Source: Faucicola sp902506215
GTDB taxonomy: Bacteria > Pseudomonadota > Gammaproteobacteria > Pseudomonadales > Moraxellaceae
Assembly: GCA_016888885.1 (NCBI GenBank)
Contig: CP069437.1
Location: 2,542,001-2,606,000, forward strand
Length of the DNA stretch: 64,000 nt
Direction of reading: 5' to 3'
Position 1 is the stretch's first letter; each line of letters starts with the position of its first letter. The position numbers were made by a program, and so were the translations under genes. Shown one piece after another: positions 9,891-17,906 of this stretch. Under the pieces are notes generated by a model. It worked only from the letters and a program-made list of their open reading frames with translations, did no database searches and had not been told where the DNA came from.

Positions 9891-9953
9891 AAAACCTTAG
9901 CAACTGAAACCAAAACCTTAGCAACTGAAACCAAAACCTTAGCAACCGAGCCC
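9891..9953 (+). repeat. Three 21-bp direct repeats downstream of lysA
   Basis: AAAACCTTAGCAACTGAAACC occurs at 9891 and 9912 and, with changes, at 9933: three tandem copies. The core of each copy is the reverse complement of the single TTGCTAAGGTTTT at 9967-9979. Confidence 0.9.
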
Positions 9954-9982
9954 AAATTTGCTTGACTTGCTAAGGTTTTTTT
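9933..9982 (+). terminator. lysA terminator using the last repeat as its left arm
   Basis: AAAACCTTAGCAA (9933-9945) pairs perfectly with TTGCTAAGGTTTT (9967-9979), and the T run continues to 9982. The two upstream repeat copies can pair with the same right arm. Confidence 0.75.
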
Positions 9983-10061
9983 GTTCCCCAATTACCTTAT
10001 AAAAAATCAGCTATCATGATAAGATAGCGTGCATAAATCAAAATAATTTTAAGGAATAACA

Positions 10062-10994
10062 ATGTTAATTGAATTTACCAAAATGCATGGACTGGGGAAT
10101 GACTTTATGGTCATTGACCTGGTCACACAGCGACTTCACTTGACCAAAGAGTTGGTAGCGTTGTTAGGGGATAGACACTTAGGCATTGGCTTTGACCAGT
10201 TGCTGATTGTTGAGCCGCCAAGCCGCCCTGATGTCGATTTTCGCTATCGTATTTTTAACAAAGATGGCAGTGAAGTGCAGCAATGCGGCAATGGCGCTAG
10301 ATGTTTTGCTCGCTTTGTGCAGGCGCGTAAATTGTCATTTAAACAGCGTATTCGGGTAGAAACCGCCAGCGGTATTATCACCCTTAGCACCGATGATTAT
10401 GGCTGGGTAAAAGTGGATATGGGTAAACCAAAATTTGAGCCTGATGAGATTCCTTTTACTCCCAAAACCATTACCAAAGTTCAAAATTCATATCGGCTCA
10501 ATGTTGATGGTACGCCTGTGACACTCTATGTGGCGAATATGGGCAATCCCCATGCCATCATCAAAGTAGATGATGTATTGACCGCCGAGGTGGAAAAACT
10601 CGGTAAAGCCATTGAGAGCCACCCTGCATTTCCTGAGCGCGTCAATGTGGGGTTTATGCAGGTGATGAATAATCGCCATATCAGGCTGCGTGTGTATGAG
10701 CGCGGCGTGGGCGAAACGCAAGCTTGTGGTACGGGCGCGTGTGCTGCCGTTGTCACAGGGGTGCGTGAAGGCTGGCTAGATGAAGGCGTGGATATTCGCG
10801 CCCAGTTGTATGGCGGCAGTTTGGTGATTCGTTGGCAAGAAGGCTATCCTGTGTATATGACGGGTCCTGCGACCTTTGTGTATGAAGGGGTATTTAGTCC
10901 TGAGGGTTTAATGGCAGGTGCGGGGCTAAAATTTGTGCCGGCACAACCAAGTGAGGAACATCGCTCAGATGAGGGGCATCCTTACCATGAATAG
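10062..10994 (+). CDS. dapF: Diaminopimelate epimerase
   Basis: DapF interconverts LL- and meso-diaminopimelate for lysine and peptidoglycan. Both catalytic cysteine motifs are present: CGNGARC in the N-terminal half and ACGTGACAAVV in the C-terminal half. The start MLIEFTKMHGLGNDF is typical and AAGGAA precedes the ATG. At 310 residues it is about 30 longer than E. coli DapF because of a C-terminal tail ending HPYHE. xerC follows after 24 bases, probably in one operon. Confidence 0.96.
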   Translation: MLIEFTKMHGLGNDFMVIDLVTQRLHLTKELVALLGDRHLGIGFDQLLIVEPPSRPDVDFRYRIFNKDGSEVQQCGNGARCFARFVQARKLSFKQRIRVETASGIITLSTDDYGWVKVDMGKPKFEPDEIPFTPKTITKVQNSYRLNVDGTPVTLYVANMGNPHAIIKVDDVLTAEVEKLGKAIESHPAFPERVNVGFMQVMNNRHIRLRVYERGVGETQACGTGACAAVVTGVREGWLDEGVDIRAQLYGGSLVIRWQEGYPVYMTGPATFVYEGVFSPEGLMAGAGLKFVPAQPSEEHRSDEGHPYHE

Positions 10995-11018
10995 CACCCA
11001 ACCTCGCTAACTTACACT

Positions 11019-12053
11019 ATGCCAACTAGCCGTAGCCTAAGTCAAGGGAAAAATAGTCAAGGGAAAAAGCGCAGCCGTGTAGGCAAATCAGCAAACGATG
11101 ATTTGCCCACCCACTTAACGCCGCATGCGGCAGAAACTGTGCTCAATACCAATGACCAAGCTTTGGTAGATCGCTGGCTTGCTGAGCTAAGCAGTAAGCG
11201 TTATAGCGCAGCAACTATCAAAAGTTATCGCCAAGCGCTACAGCCTTTTTTGGCGTATTGCTATGAGCAACATACCGAGCTTTGTCACATCACCCGTCAG
11301 CAATTATCAGACTTCCTAATTCAACGATTGGATGTCGATAAAATATCCAAATCCAGTAGTCAATATGAACTGACCGTGTTGCGTCAACTTTACAAATGGT
11401 TGATTGCTCAGCAGCTGATGACACTAAACCCCACCACAACCATACGTCTCAAACGCGCCCCGAGACCCTTGCCCACATTACTTGATATCGATGTATTATC
11501 CCAGTTATTAGACCAAGCTGCGCCAGAAGATAGCCATGAAGCGCGGTTATGGATGCGCGATAAAGCCATGCTAGAATTACTGTATGGCAGTGGTTTACGG
11601 GTCGGCGAGCTCGTGGGACTTAATATGTCTGATATCGACAAATCACAGCGGCTGTTACGAGTACTGGGTAAAGGCGGAAAAACGCGCATCGTACCGATTG
11701 GCGAAAAAGCCTGGCAGGCACTCATCAACTATTTGCCGCATCGCTCGCTATGGGTGGAAGAGCAAGACCCTGCGGTATTTGTCAGTGAGCGTTATGGGAC
11801 GCGTATCTCAACACGCACCGTGCAGCTGCGTATCAAGCTACAGGCCAAACGTGCCGGTATCGCACAAGATTTATACCCGCATTTGCTAAGGCACTGTTTT
11901 GCGTCACATATTTTAAGTGATAGTGGTGATTTGCGTGGTGTTCAAGAATTGCTAGGACACAGTGATATTAGTACCACACAGATTTATACCCATTTGGATT
12001 TTGGGTATTTATCGCAAGTATATGACAAAGCGCATCCCCGCTCACGACGATAG
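11019..12053 (+). CDS. xerC: Tyrosine recombinase XerC
   Basis: Site-specific recombinase that resolves chromosome dimers at dif with XerD. The catalytic set is complete: Arg in GSGLRVGEL, Lys in GKGGKTRIVPIG, HLLRH (HxxR), LGHSDIS and the nucleophile Y323 in TQIYTH. A phage-integrase-type SAM-like N-terminal domain precedes it. There is an unusual basic, Ser/Lys-rich N-terminal tail of about 40 residues. XerC rather than XerD is inferred from the position after dapF, the standard dapF-xerC order. Confidence 0.92.
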   Translation: MPTSRSLSQGKNSQGKKRSRVGKSANDDLPTHLTPHAAETVLNTNDQALVDRWLAELSSKRYSAATIKSYRQALQPFLAYCYEQHTELCHITRQQLSDFLIQRLDVDKISKSSSQYELTVLRQLYKWLIAQQLMTLNPTTTIRLKRAPRPLPTLLDIDVLSQLLDQAAPEDSHEARLWMRDKAMLELLYGSGLRVGELVGLNMSDIDKSQRLLRVLGKGGKTRIVPIGEKAWQALINYLPHRSLWVEEQDPAVFVSERYGTRISTRTVQLRIKLQAKRAGIAQDLYPHLLRHCFASHILSDSGDLRGVQELLGHSDISTTQIYTHLDFGYLSQVYDKAHPRSRR

Positions 12054-12090
12054 CGCACAATAATAGGCAGGTTAAGCAGTAATATTAAAC

Positions 12091-12207
12091 ATGAAAAAAA
12101 TATTAATCTTAAGCCTAGCCACATCAGCCTTAGCCATCTTAAGCATTTACCGCGCGAGTCAAATGCTCAGAAGTACGGCGAAGATTAAGGCTCAAGATGA
12201 TCGCTAA
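12091..12207 (+). CDS. Possible small hydrophobic protein (38 aa)
   Basis: An ATG-started frame of 38 codons begins 37 bases after xerC. It encodes a signal- or anchor-like peptide (MKKILILSLATSALAILS) with a short polar tail. Its 3' part overlaps the end of the opposite-strand cNMP-binding gene by 69 bases. The ribosome binding site is weak. The basic-hydrophobic-polar order is what a small membrane protein would show, but it could be chance. Confidence 0.35.
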   Translation: MKKILILSLATSALAILSIYRASQMLRSTAKIKAQDDR

Positions 12208-12597
12208 GCCACGCAGCATCTCAACACCAATACGAGGATAATCTGACAAAAGTCGCTCAAAGTCAGCGCGGGACAAGGTGACAAGCGCACATAGGCTGGT
12301 GGCTTTAATGGTAGCGGAGCGAGTTAATAAATCTAACAGTGCCATTTCACCCGTACTTTCGCCTGCCCGAATTTCACCGACTTTAATTTCTGCCCCTGAA
12401 GGGCTGTATTTAATGACTGACAGCTCACCAATCAGCAAAAACGCCATAAAATCGCCATGCTCGCCTTCCGTAAATAATACTTCTTGCGGACTCAACTGTT
12501 TAAAATGTAGTGAGTTTTCGACCACTTGAAACATATAAGGATCAAGACGGCTAAAGATTGGACTATTCTTTAAATATTCAAAAAGTGGATTATCCAT
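12139..12597 (-). CDS. Cyclic-nucleotide-binding domain protein without DNA-binding domain
   Basis: 152 residues made almost entirely of one cNMP-binding (CAP_ED) beta-roll: FTEGEHGDFMAFLLIGELSV, then GEIRAGESTGEMALLDLLTRSATIKA, which corresponds to the phosphate-binding cassette GEMALL..RSA. There is no C-terminal helix-turn-helix, so it is not a CRP-type transcription factor. Such stand-alone domains usually act as sensory or regulatory partners. The partner is not evident; the upstream gene on the same strand is a nitrilase-family amidase, 17 bases away, so the two are probably cotranscribed. Confidence 0.8.
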   Translation of the reverse strand: MDNPLFEYLKNSPIFSRLDPYMFQVVENSLHFKQLSPQEVLFTEGEHGDFMAFLLIGELSVIKYSPSGAEIKVGEIRAGESTGEMALLDLLTRSATIKATSLCALVTLSRADFERLLSDYPRIGVEMLRGLAIILSLNLRRTSEHLTRAVNA

Positions 12598-12614
12598 TTT
12601 TCGCTTAAGGATCG

Positions 12615-13652
12615 TTAGATATTATTTGCTATGATAGTCAATTTTTGACATTCGAGCAACGCAATATTCTGCCGAGTTATTTGCTGCGCATCCGCATCAA
12701 AGTCGGCGAAAATCACGGTCGGGGCTTGCTGTGATGGGGTTGTTTTAACCGCAGTTTGATCAGCAATTTGGTCAAGCTGTTGGTAACTATCTGACTTAGG
12801 CAGCCAGCTTGCTGCTTTGGCAGATAAAGGTAAATGCGCTAAATTGTTGGTGATATCAAAATCTCGGGTTACTGCATCGTTTGCTGCGTCGATTGCTGCA
12901 TTAATTTTTTGGGTCAAAACGCGCTCACCATCGCTGCTGATAAATTCGCTATGCCCCCAAGTGCTGCGAACGTTGCCAGGCGCTGAGGGATTGACCACAT
13001 GGTCACCCGTCTGACCTGCACCAATGACCATGCACTGACTATCGAGCGCTCTTGCGGTGAGTAGGGCATGCCAATGTGCTTTCCCTGTTTGGTAAGTAAA
13101 CGCCGAAGGCGCGGTCAATATATCTGCACCTAGTTCGCGTAGTTTGACGGCAAGGGTGGGGAAACGAATATCAAAACATACCATCATGCCGACCTTGCCA
13201 AACTCGGTATCCGTCACAATAAGCTCATTACCGGCTTCGAAGGTTCTACCTTCATCATAGTTGCCTGTGCTATCATTGACGGTGGCTTTGAACAAATGAA
13301 TTTTATCATAGCGCGCTAAGCAGTCACCTGCCGGGTCAAATAATAGTGAGCTTTGCCGAAGTTTGCCATCAGCCACAGGCGTACCATCAGGTCGATACGG
13401 GCAGGGCAAGGTACCTGCCAGCAGATACACACCATAGTGGCGGGCAGCCTGTGCCGACCAAGCTTTCAAGGCATCAAAATATTGACTGGCAAAACCCTGT
13501 TTGCCAAAACAAAAAGCGTTTTCTGGCAAAATCACCATGCACGTGCCGCGTTCACTGGCAATTTTAATACCTAATTCAATAGATTGAAGATTTGCTAAGA
13601 TATCGGTCTGGCTATTGAGTTCAACAATCGCAAATTTTGTCAGTTTTGTCAT
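12615..13652 (-). CDS. Carbon-nitrogen hydrolase (Nit/omega-amidase type)
   Basis: Nitrilase superfamily with a complete catalytic triad: E44 in LPENAF, K117 in YDKIHLFK, C159 in MMVCFDIRFP. The sequence around these (ARYDKIHLF and AFTYQTGKAHWHALLTARA) resembles Nit1-type deaminated glutathione amidases, a metabolite-repair role, but substrate is inferred. At 345 residues it is about 70 longer than usual: a C-terminal extension after residue 270 has no recognisable motif. It lies upstream of the cNMP-binding gene on the same strand. Confidence 0.82.
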   Translation of the reverse strand: MTKLTKFAIVELNSQTDILANLQSIELGIKIASERGTCMVILPENAFCFGKQGFASQYFDALKAWSAQAARHYGVYLLAGTLPCPYRPDGTPVADGKLRQSSLLFDPAGDCLARYDKIHLFKATVNDSTGNYDEGRTFEAGNELIVTDTEFGKVGMMVCFDIRFPTLAVKLRELGADILTAPSAFTYQTGKAHWHALLTARALDSQCMVIGAGQTGDHVVNPSAPGNVRSTWGHSEFISSDGERVLTQKINAAIDAANDAVTRDFDITNNLAHLPLSAKAASWLPKSDSYQQLDQIADQTAVKTTPSQQAPTVIFADFDADAQQITRQNIALLECQKLTIIANNI

Positions 13653-13869
13653 GGTTTGATTTCGTAAGCAAAAAATTTAGGGAAATTTGTGGGTGCTGCA
13701 GCTAAGTAAAGCTAAGCACAGTTAAGCTAAGTGCAGATAATTAATATACGGCTGAATGTCAAAAAATACTAGCATATCTTGTTGAAACAATACTAAACTA
13801 GCAACCTAGCAGAGCATGAACACACCATCTAAACTAACCTCATTAGAGTAAGGCTTAAAAAAACGCGTT

Positions 13870-15663
13870 ATGAAAATTGGTATTGGGGCAAAGCTAACGA
13901 CGGGGATGACACTCACCCCGCAAATGCAGCAGGCAATTCGCTTGCTGCAATTATCGAGTCTTGAACTTGAACAAGAAGTGCAGCTTAAACTCGATAGCAA
14001 CCCCCTGCTTGAGCGTGAAGAAGAGTGGGAGACGTCTTATGACGACGCTGATAACCTACCCGATGGCGAAAACTATCCAGAACAAGACATGGATAACGAC
14101 TATGACTATGACGATGATGACTATCAAGTAGAAGGTGTTGAGTTGTCTGAAGTTGATTTGGATGACTATAACCGCCATGAAACTGAGGTGTTGGAGGATT
14201 ATCTAGCGTCGGATGATTTTTATCCTGCTTCTGCTAGCCAAGATTATCCCCCGAACAGTGAACCCTCGGCAGTGCATGAGTATGCAAGTCATAGCCCAAG
14301 TGATAGTTACAGTGACAGTTATGATGACAACAATAGGGACAGTTATTCGGATAGCGATTATCGCTATGATGAGGAATTTGGCTTAGACGGGATAGATAGT
14401 AGCGAGCATCTTAGCAGCCAGCAAATCGACATGCCGGTGGATGCACAGTGGGATGATATCTATAGCTATGAATCTGCGGCAGCCACTGGCATTGATAGCG
14501 AAGACAGTCAGGATGATTATAAGCTTGCCACGCAAGGAAATATTCAAGATTATGTGCGTTGGCAACTGAATTTAAGACGGCTCTCCACCATCGATATGCT
14601 GATGGCGGAGTATCTGATTGATAGCATGGACGAGCGCGGTTTTATCACGTTATCAAATGATGAGCTATTTCAAAGTTTTGATACCATGTTGTCATTTTAT
14701 CAAGTTGAAAACGTGGACTTGGCGCTTGAAGACATTGAACTTGTGGTTAAGCAAATACAAAACTGCGAGCCACTGGGCGTTGGCGCAAGAAATTTGGCAG
14801 AATGCTTGCTGATTCAGCTCAATAAATTGCCGAGTGATACCCCCTCTTGGCAAGCAGCCAAGCAAATTTTGATGCATTCAGAGTTTTTTGCCAACAATAA
14901 CATCAATGCACTGCTTAAATCATCCAATCTTGATGTCTCTGAGATTCAGCCTGCGCTTGCCTTATTGCGCACATTAAACCCCAATCCTGCACTGTCTTAT
15001 GAAAAATCACAGCGCCAGCTCGATAATGCCATTGAAAGCTACGACATTCCTGATGTCATTGTTGTGCAGCGAGGGCAGCATTGGGAAGTCAGCCTAAACC
15101 CAGAAACCTTGCCAAAACTGCGTATTAACCAAGTGTATGCCAAGCTTGTCAGTCGCAATGACAACAGTGAACAAGGCGTCTATCTAAAAGAGCAGTTGTA
15201 TGATGCGCGGCTGTTTATCCGTAGTATCGAAGAGCGTAATCAAAATCTACTAAAAGTTGCAACCTGTATCGTCAAGCGTCAGCAGGCTTTTTTTGAGCAA
15301 GGCGTTATGGCAATGCAGCCGATGGTACTCAAAGATGTGGCAGATGAAGTCGGCTTGCATGAGTCAACCGTTTCTCGTATTACTACTAGCAAAACCATCG
15401 TTACCCCCAAAGGGCTATTTAGCCTAAAATATTTCTTTTCCAGTCAAGTCAGTAGTGATGAGGGGGAAGGCGTCTCTTCGACCGCTATCAGTGCGATGAT
15501 CAAGCAAATGATTGAGGCAGAAGACCCCAAAAAACCGCTATCTGATAGTAGTATTATGAAGAACCTGCAAGATAAAGGTATTGATATTGCCCGTCGTACC
15601 GTGACCAAATACCGAGAAGGTATGAACATCGGTTCTTCCACGCAGCGTAAAGTGCGGTTTTGA
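13870..15663 (+). CDS. rpoN: RNA polymerase sigma-54 factor with expanded acidic region II
   Basis: Sigma-54 directs enhancer-dependent transcription from -24/-12 promoters. Region I is at the N-terminus (LTPQMQQAIRLLQLSSLELEQEV), the core-binding and HTH regions follow, and the RpoN box ARRTVTKYRE lies at about residues 574-583. Residues 50-215 form a very acidic, Asp/Tyr/Ser-rich, low-complexity region II, so the protein has 597 residues against about 480 in E. coli. No hpf or ptsN follows. A sigma-54 promoter is present before pilA in this same window. Confidence 0.96.
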   Translation: MKIGIGAKLTTGMTLTPQMQQAIRLLQLSSLELEQEVQLKLDSNPLLEREEEWETSYDDADNLPDGENYPEQDMDNDYDYDDDDYQVEGVELSEVDLDDYNRHETEVLEDYLASDDFYPASASQDYPPNSEPSAVHEYASHSPSDSYSDSYDDNNRDSYSDSDYRYDEEFGLDGIDSSEHLSSQQIDMPVDAQWDDIYSYESAAATGIDSEDSQDDYKLATQGNIQDYVRWQLNLRRLSTIDMLMAEYLIDSMDERGFITLSNDELFQSFDTMLSFYQVENVDLALEDIELVVKQIQNCEPLGVGARNLAECLLIQLNKLPSDTPSWQAAKQILMHSEFFANNNINALLKSSNLDVSEIQPALALLRTLNPNPALSYEKSQRQLDNAIESYDIPDVIVVQRGQHWEVSLNPETLPKLRINQVYAKLVSRNDNSEQGVYLKEQLYDARLFIRSIEERNQNLLKVATCIVKRQQAFFEQGVMAMQPMVLKDVADEVGLHESTVSRITTSKTIVTPKGLFSLKYFFSSQVSSDEGEGVSSTAISAMIKQMIEAEDPKKPLSDSSIMKNLQDKGIDIARRTVTKYREGMNIGSSTQRKVRF

Positions 15664-15998
15664 TAGCAATGTTGGGCTTAGATAGTCATTCAAAATCTTT
15701 TCTAGCTGAACTTTTAAATATAAGTAAATTTTCAAATATAACTAAACTTGTAAATTTAACTCAACGCTCGAACTGTTAACAAATCTCTTGGTATTTTGCT
15801 AAACACCAATGGTTGATGGCATGCCCACCTTTTTGCATAATGGATTCATAGGGGATAAACCTTTTACGCAGTAACGTGGCTTAGCAATAATTGCTCAATA
15901 GCAACTATTTTTACTACCAGTTATTTGAAGTGATATAAACCAAAATGATATAAACCAAGTTGCAAGGCTCTTTTAGCAACTTATCTTGGTACACAGGT
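15664..15998. other. AT-rich spacer between rpoN and the antiporter gene
   Basis: No gene is seen. It holds degenerate 16-17 bp repeats around 15713-15765 (variants of TTTAAATATAACTAAA) and a direct duplication of about 14 bases (GATATAAACCAA) at 15931-15958, just before the antiporter. Confidence 0.5.
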
Positions 15999-17237
15999 AT
16001 GCTTGAAAACTATAATTTGATTTTACTTTTTTTGGGGTTGGCGTTTTTAATCGGGGCATTCTTTCCTGTACTACCCCGCAAGCTTTCGATATCCTTGCCT
16101 ATGATACAAATTACCTTTGGCGCACTGCTAGGGTATTTTTTTATGGGGCTGCCTAGAATTAATCCGCTTAATTATGGCGTTCCTATCGAGAAAGTTACAG
16201 AAGTGGTGGTGCTGATTTCGTTGGTCGGTTGTGGTATCAAGCTTGATAGTCCGCTCAATTGGAAAACTTGGCAACCGACCTTAAGGTTGTTGGTGATTGT
16301 GATGCCAGTAGGTATCGCCGCGATGGCATTGATGGGGCATTATATTTTTGGACTCAGTGTGGCGGCGGCTATTTTGCTCGGTGCTGTGCTAGCACCAACC
16401 GACCCTGTGCTAGCGGCTAGCATTCAAGTCGGTCCACCCAACTCCGAACGACAGGAAGATGTGACCCGATTTACCCTCACCTCAGAGGCGGGTCTCAATG
16501 ATGGACTGGCATTTCCGTTCGTGTATTTAGCGATAGCGATTGCTACCGCTGCGTCTCTCAATCAGGGTTTTGGTGCAGAAGATTGGCTGCATTGGTTGGG
16601 CTATGATGTGTTATGGCGAATCATTGCAGGGGTGGCGGCGGGTTACTGTGTCGGTAAGTTTTTGGCAAATTGGCTGTTTACCAAGGCACATCCGGATAAA
16701 GTTGAGCAAAGTTATATGGTGTTAGCCTTGATGTTACTGGCTTATAGCATCACAGAATTCGTGCATGGTTATGGTTTTATTGCGGTATTTATTGCCGCGT
16801 TAACCCTTCGGCGTTCAGAATGTGAACATGAATATCATCAAGGCTTGCATGATTTTGCTGAGCAAATTGAAGGTTTGCTGATGTCGCTCGTGATGGTATT
16901 CTTGGGACTATTAGTGGGTCAAGCGTTAGCGAGTGATGTTACCCTTAGCTGGCAAGTGTATGTGGTATGTTTGGCGTTTATATTTTTGATACGTCCTATC
17001 GTGGGTTATTTTAGCCTAAGTAAACTAGGGATGAGTCGCAATGAACGCTGGGTAACGGCAGGACTGGGCATTCGCGGGATTGGTACCTTGTATTATATCG
17101 CCTATGCGATGAATAAAGGCGTATTTACCAGTGATGAAGCGCTAAAAATTTGGGTGATTTGTGTGGTAATGATTGCAATGTCGGTGTTTTTACATGGGCT
17201 AACCGCCAATCGTTTATTAGCCATGACCAAAAATTAG
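15999..17237 (+). CDS. CPA1-family Na+/H+ antiporter
   Basis: A 412-residue membrane protein with about 12 hydrophobic segments. The ion-binding region reads GAVLAPTDPVLAAS, followed by SEAGLNDGLAFPFVYLA, the ND motif of cation:proton antiporter-1 proteins (NhaP/Na_H_Exchanger). It would exchange Na+ or K+ for protons in the inner membrane. I prefer the ATG at 15999; a TTG at 15960 is also open, and neither has a strong ribosome binding site. A bidirectional terminator follows. The transported cation cannot be read from sequence. Confidence 0.85.
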   Translation: MLENYNLILLFLGLAFLIGAFFPVLPRKLSISLPMIQITFGALLGYFFMGLPRINPLNYGVPIEKVTEVVVLISLVGCGIKLDSPLNWKTWQPTLRLLVIVMPVGIAAMALMGHYIFGLSVAAAILLGAVLAPTDPVLAASIQVGPPNSERQEDVTRFTLTSEAGLNDGLAFPFVYLAIAIATAASLNQGFGAEDWLHWLGYDVLWRIIAGVAAGYCVGKFLANWLFTKAHPDKVEQSYMVLALMLLAYSITEFVHGYGFIAVFIAALTLRRSECEHEYHQGLHDFAEQIEGLLMSLVMVFLGLLVGQALASDVTLSWQVYVVCLAFIFLIRPIVGYFSLSKLGMSRNERWVTAGLGIRGIGTLYYIAYAMNKGVFTSDEALKIWVICVVMIAMSVFLHGLTANRLLAMTKN

Positions 17238-17252
17238 TGCAACGCAAAAACA

Positions 17253-17282
17253 AAAAAGCGGGTAAGTTACCCGCTTTTTTTT
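17253..17282. terminator. Bidirectional terminator between antiporter and thiS
   Basis: GCGGGTA-agt-TACCCGC is flanked by A6 on the left and T8 on the right. It serves the plus-strand antiporter and probably the minus-strand thiS group. Confidence 0.85.
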
Positions 17283-17294
17283 ACGCTGATATGA

Positions 17295-17495
17295 TTAGCC
17301 ACCACCCACCGCTTGCACCACTTCAATGTTCATACCATCTTGCAAGGTGACATTTTCCAATTGGCTTTTTGGAATCAATTCACCGTTGATTTCAACGGCA
17401 AAACGACCTTGGGTTTGCCCCATTTCATTCAAGAATTGTAAGAGATTTTGATGTAACGTTTGTTTGACGTCACCATTTAAAGTCACTTGTGGCAT
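17295..17495 (-). CDS. thiS: Sulfur carrier protein ThiS
   Basis: 66-residue ubiquitin-like protein ending in the diagnostic GlyGly (VQAVGGG). ThiS carries sulfur as a C-terminal thiocarboxylate for the thiazole part of thiamine. I chose the ATG at 17495 because AGGAAG precedes it; the longer frame to 17624 overlaps the DUF423 gene. thiG is not adjacent, unlike in many bacteria. It follows rpoH and the DUF423 gene on the same strand. Confidence 0.9.
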   Translation of the reverse strand: MPQVTLNGDVKQTLHQNLLQFLNEMGQTQGRFAVEINGELIPKSQLENVTLQDGMNIEVVQAVGGG

Positions 17496-17532
17496 TATTT
17501 CGCTTCCTGTTTTGTTACGCTTTCTGTTATGG

Positions 17533-17901
17533 TTAAATTGATGAAGTATGCTTAGCAACACTGATAGCAAGCCAAATCCATGCAATAATAAACAGCGTGC
17601 CGCCAATCGGGGTAATTGCCCCAAGCCAACGTGGCATACCCAAAGCCATCAAATATAGCGAGCCTGTAAAAAGCACAATACCCAGCTGCATCACCCATGC
17701 GATAGTAGGCGATGTGAGGTTTATACGCAATAACATACCAACCATCAACAATCCAAGCGCGTGATAAAAAAAGTATTGTGTACCTGTCTGCCACCAAGCC
17801 ATTTGCTCGGCTGACAAACGCGGTTTAAGCCCATGTGCGGCAAACGCTCCACAGGCGACCGCCACTGCCATATTTATCGCGCCAATACTTAGCCAATTCA
17901 T
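17533..17901 (-). CDS. DUF423 family membrane protein
   Basis: 122 residues with four hydrophobic helices. The N-terminal GAFAAHGLK and GTQYFFYHALGLL segments match the DUF423 (YgdD-like) family of small inner-membrane proteins. Function is unknown. It starts 5 bases after the rpoH stop, so it is probably cotranscribed with rpoH. Confidence 0.85.
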   Translation of the reverse strand: MNWLSIGAINMAVAVACGAFAAHGLKPRLSAEQMAWWQTGTQYFFYHALGLLMVGMLLRINLTSPTIAWVMQLGIVLFTGSLYLMALGMPRWLGAITPIGGTLFIIAWIWLAISVAKHTSSI

Positions 17902-17906
17902 GACAG

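Noticed and set aside
9752..9991. Minus-strand ORF over the lysA end with a repeated VAKVLVS sequence
   Set aside because: The frame is only the 21-bp terminator repeat translated; no start context and it overlaps lysA.
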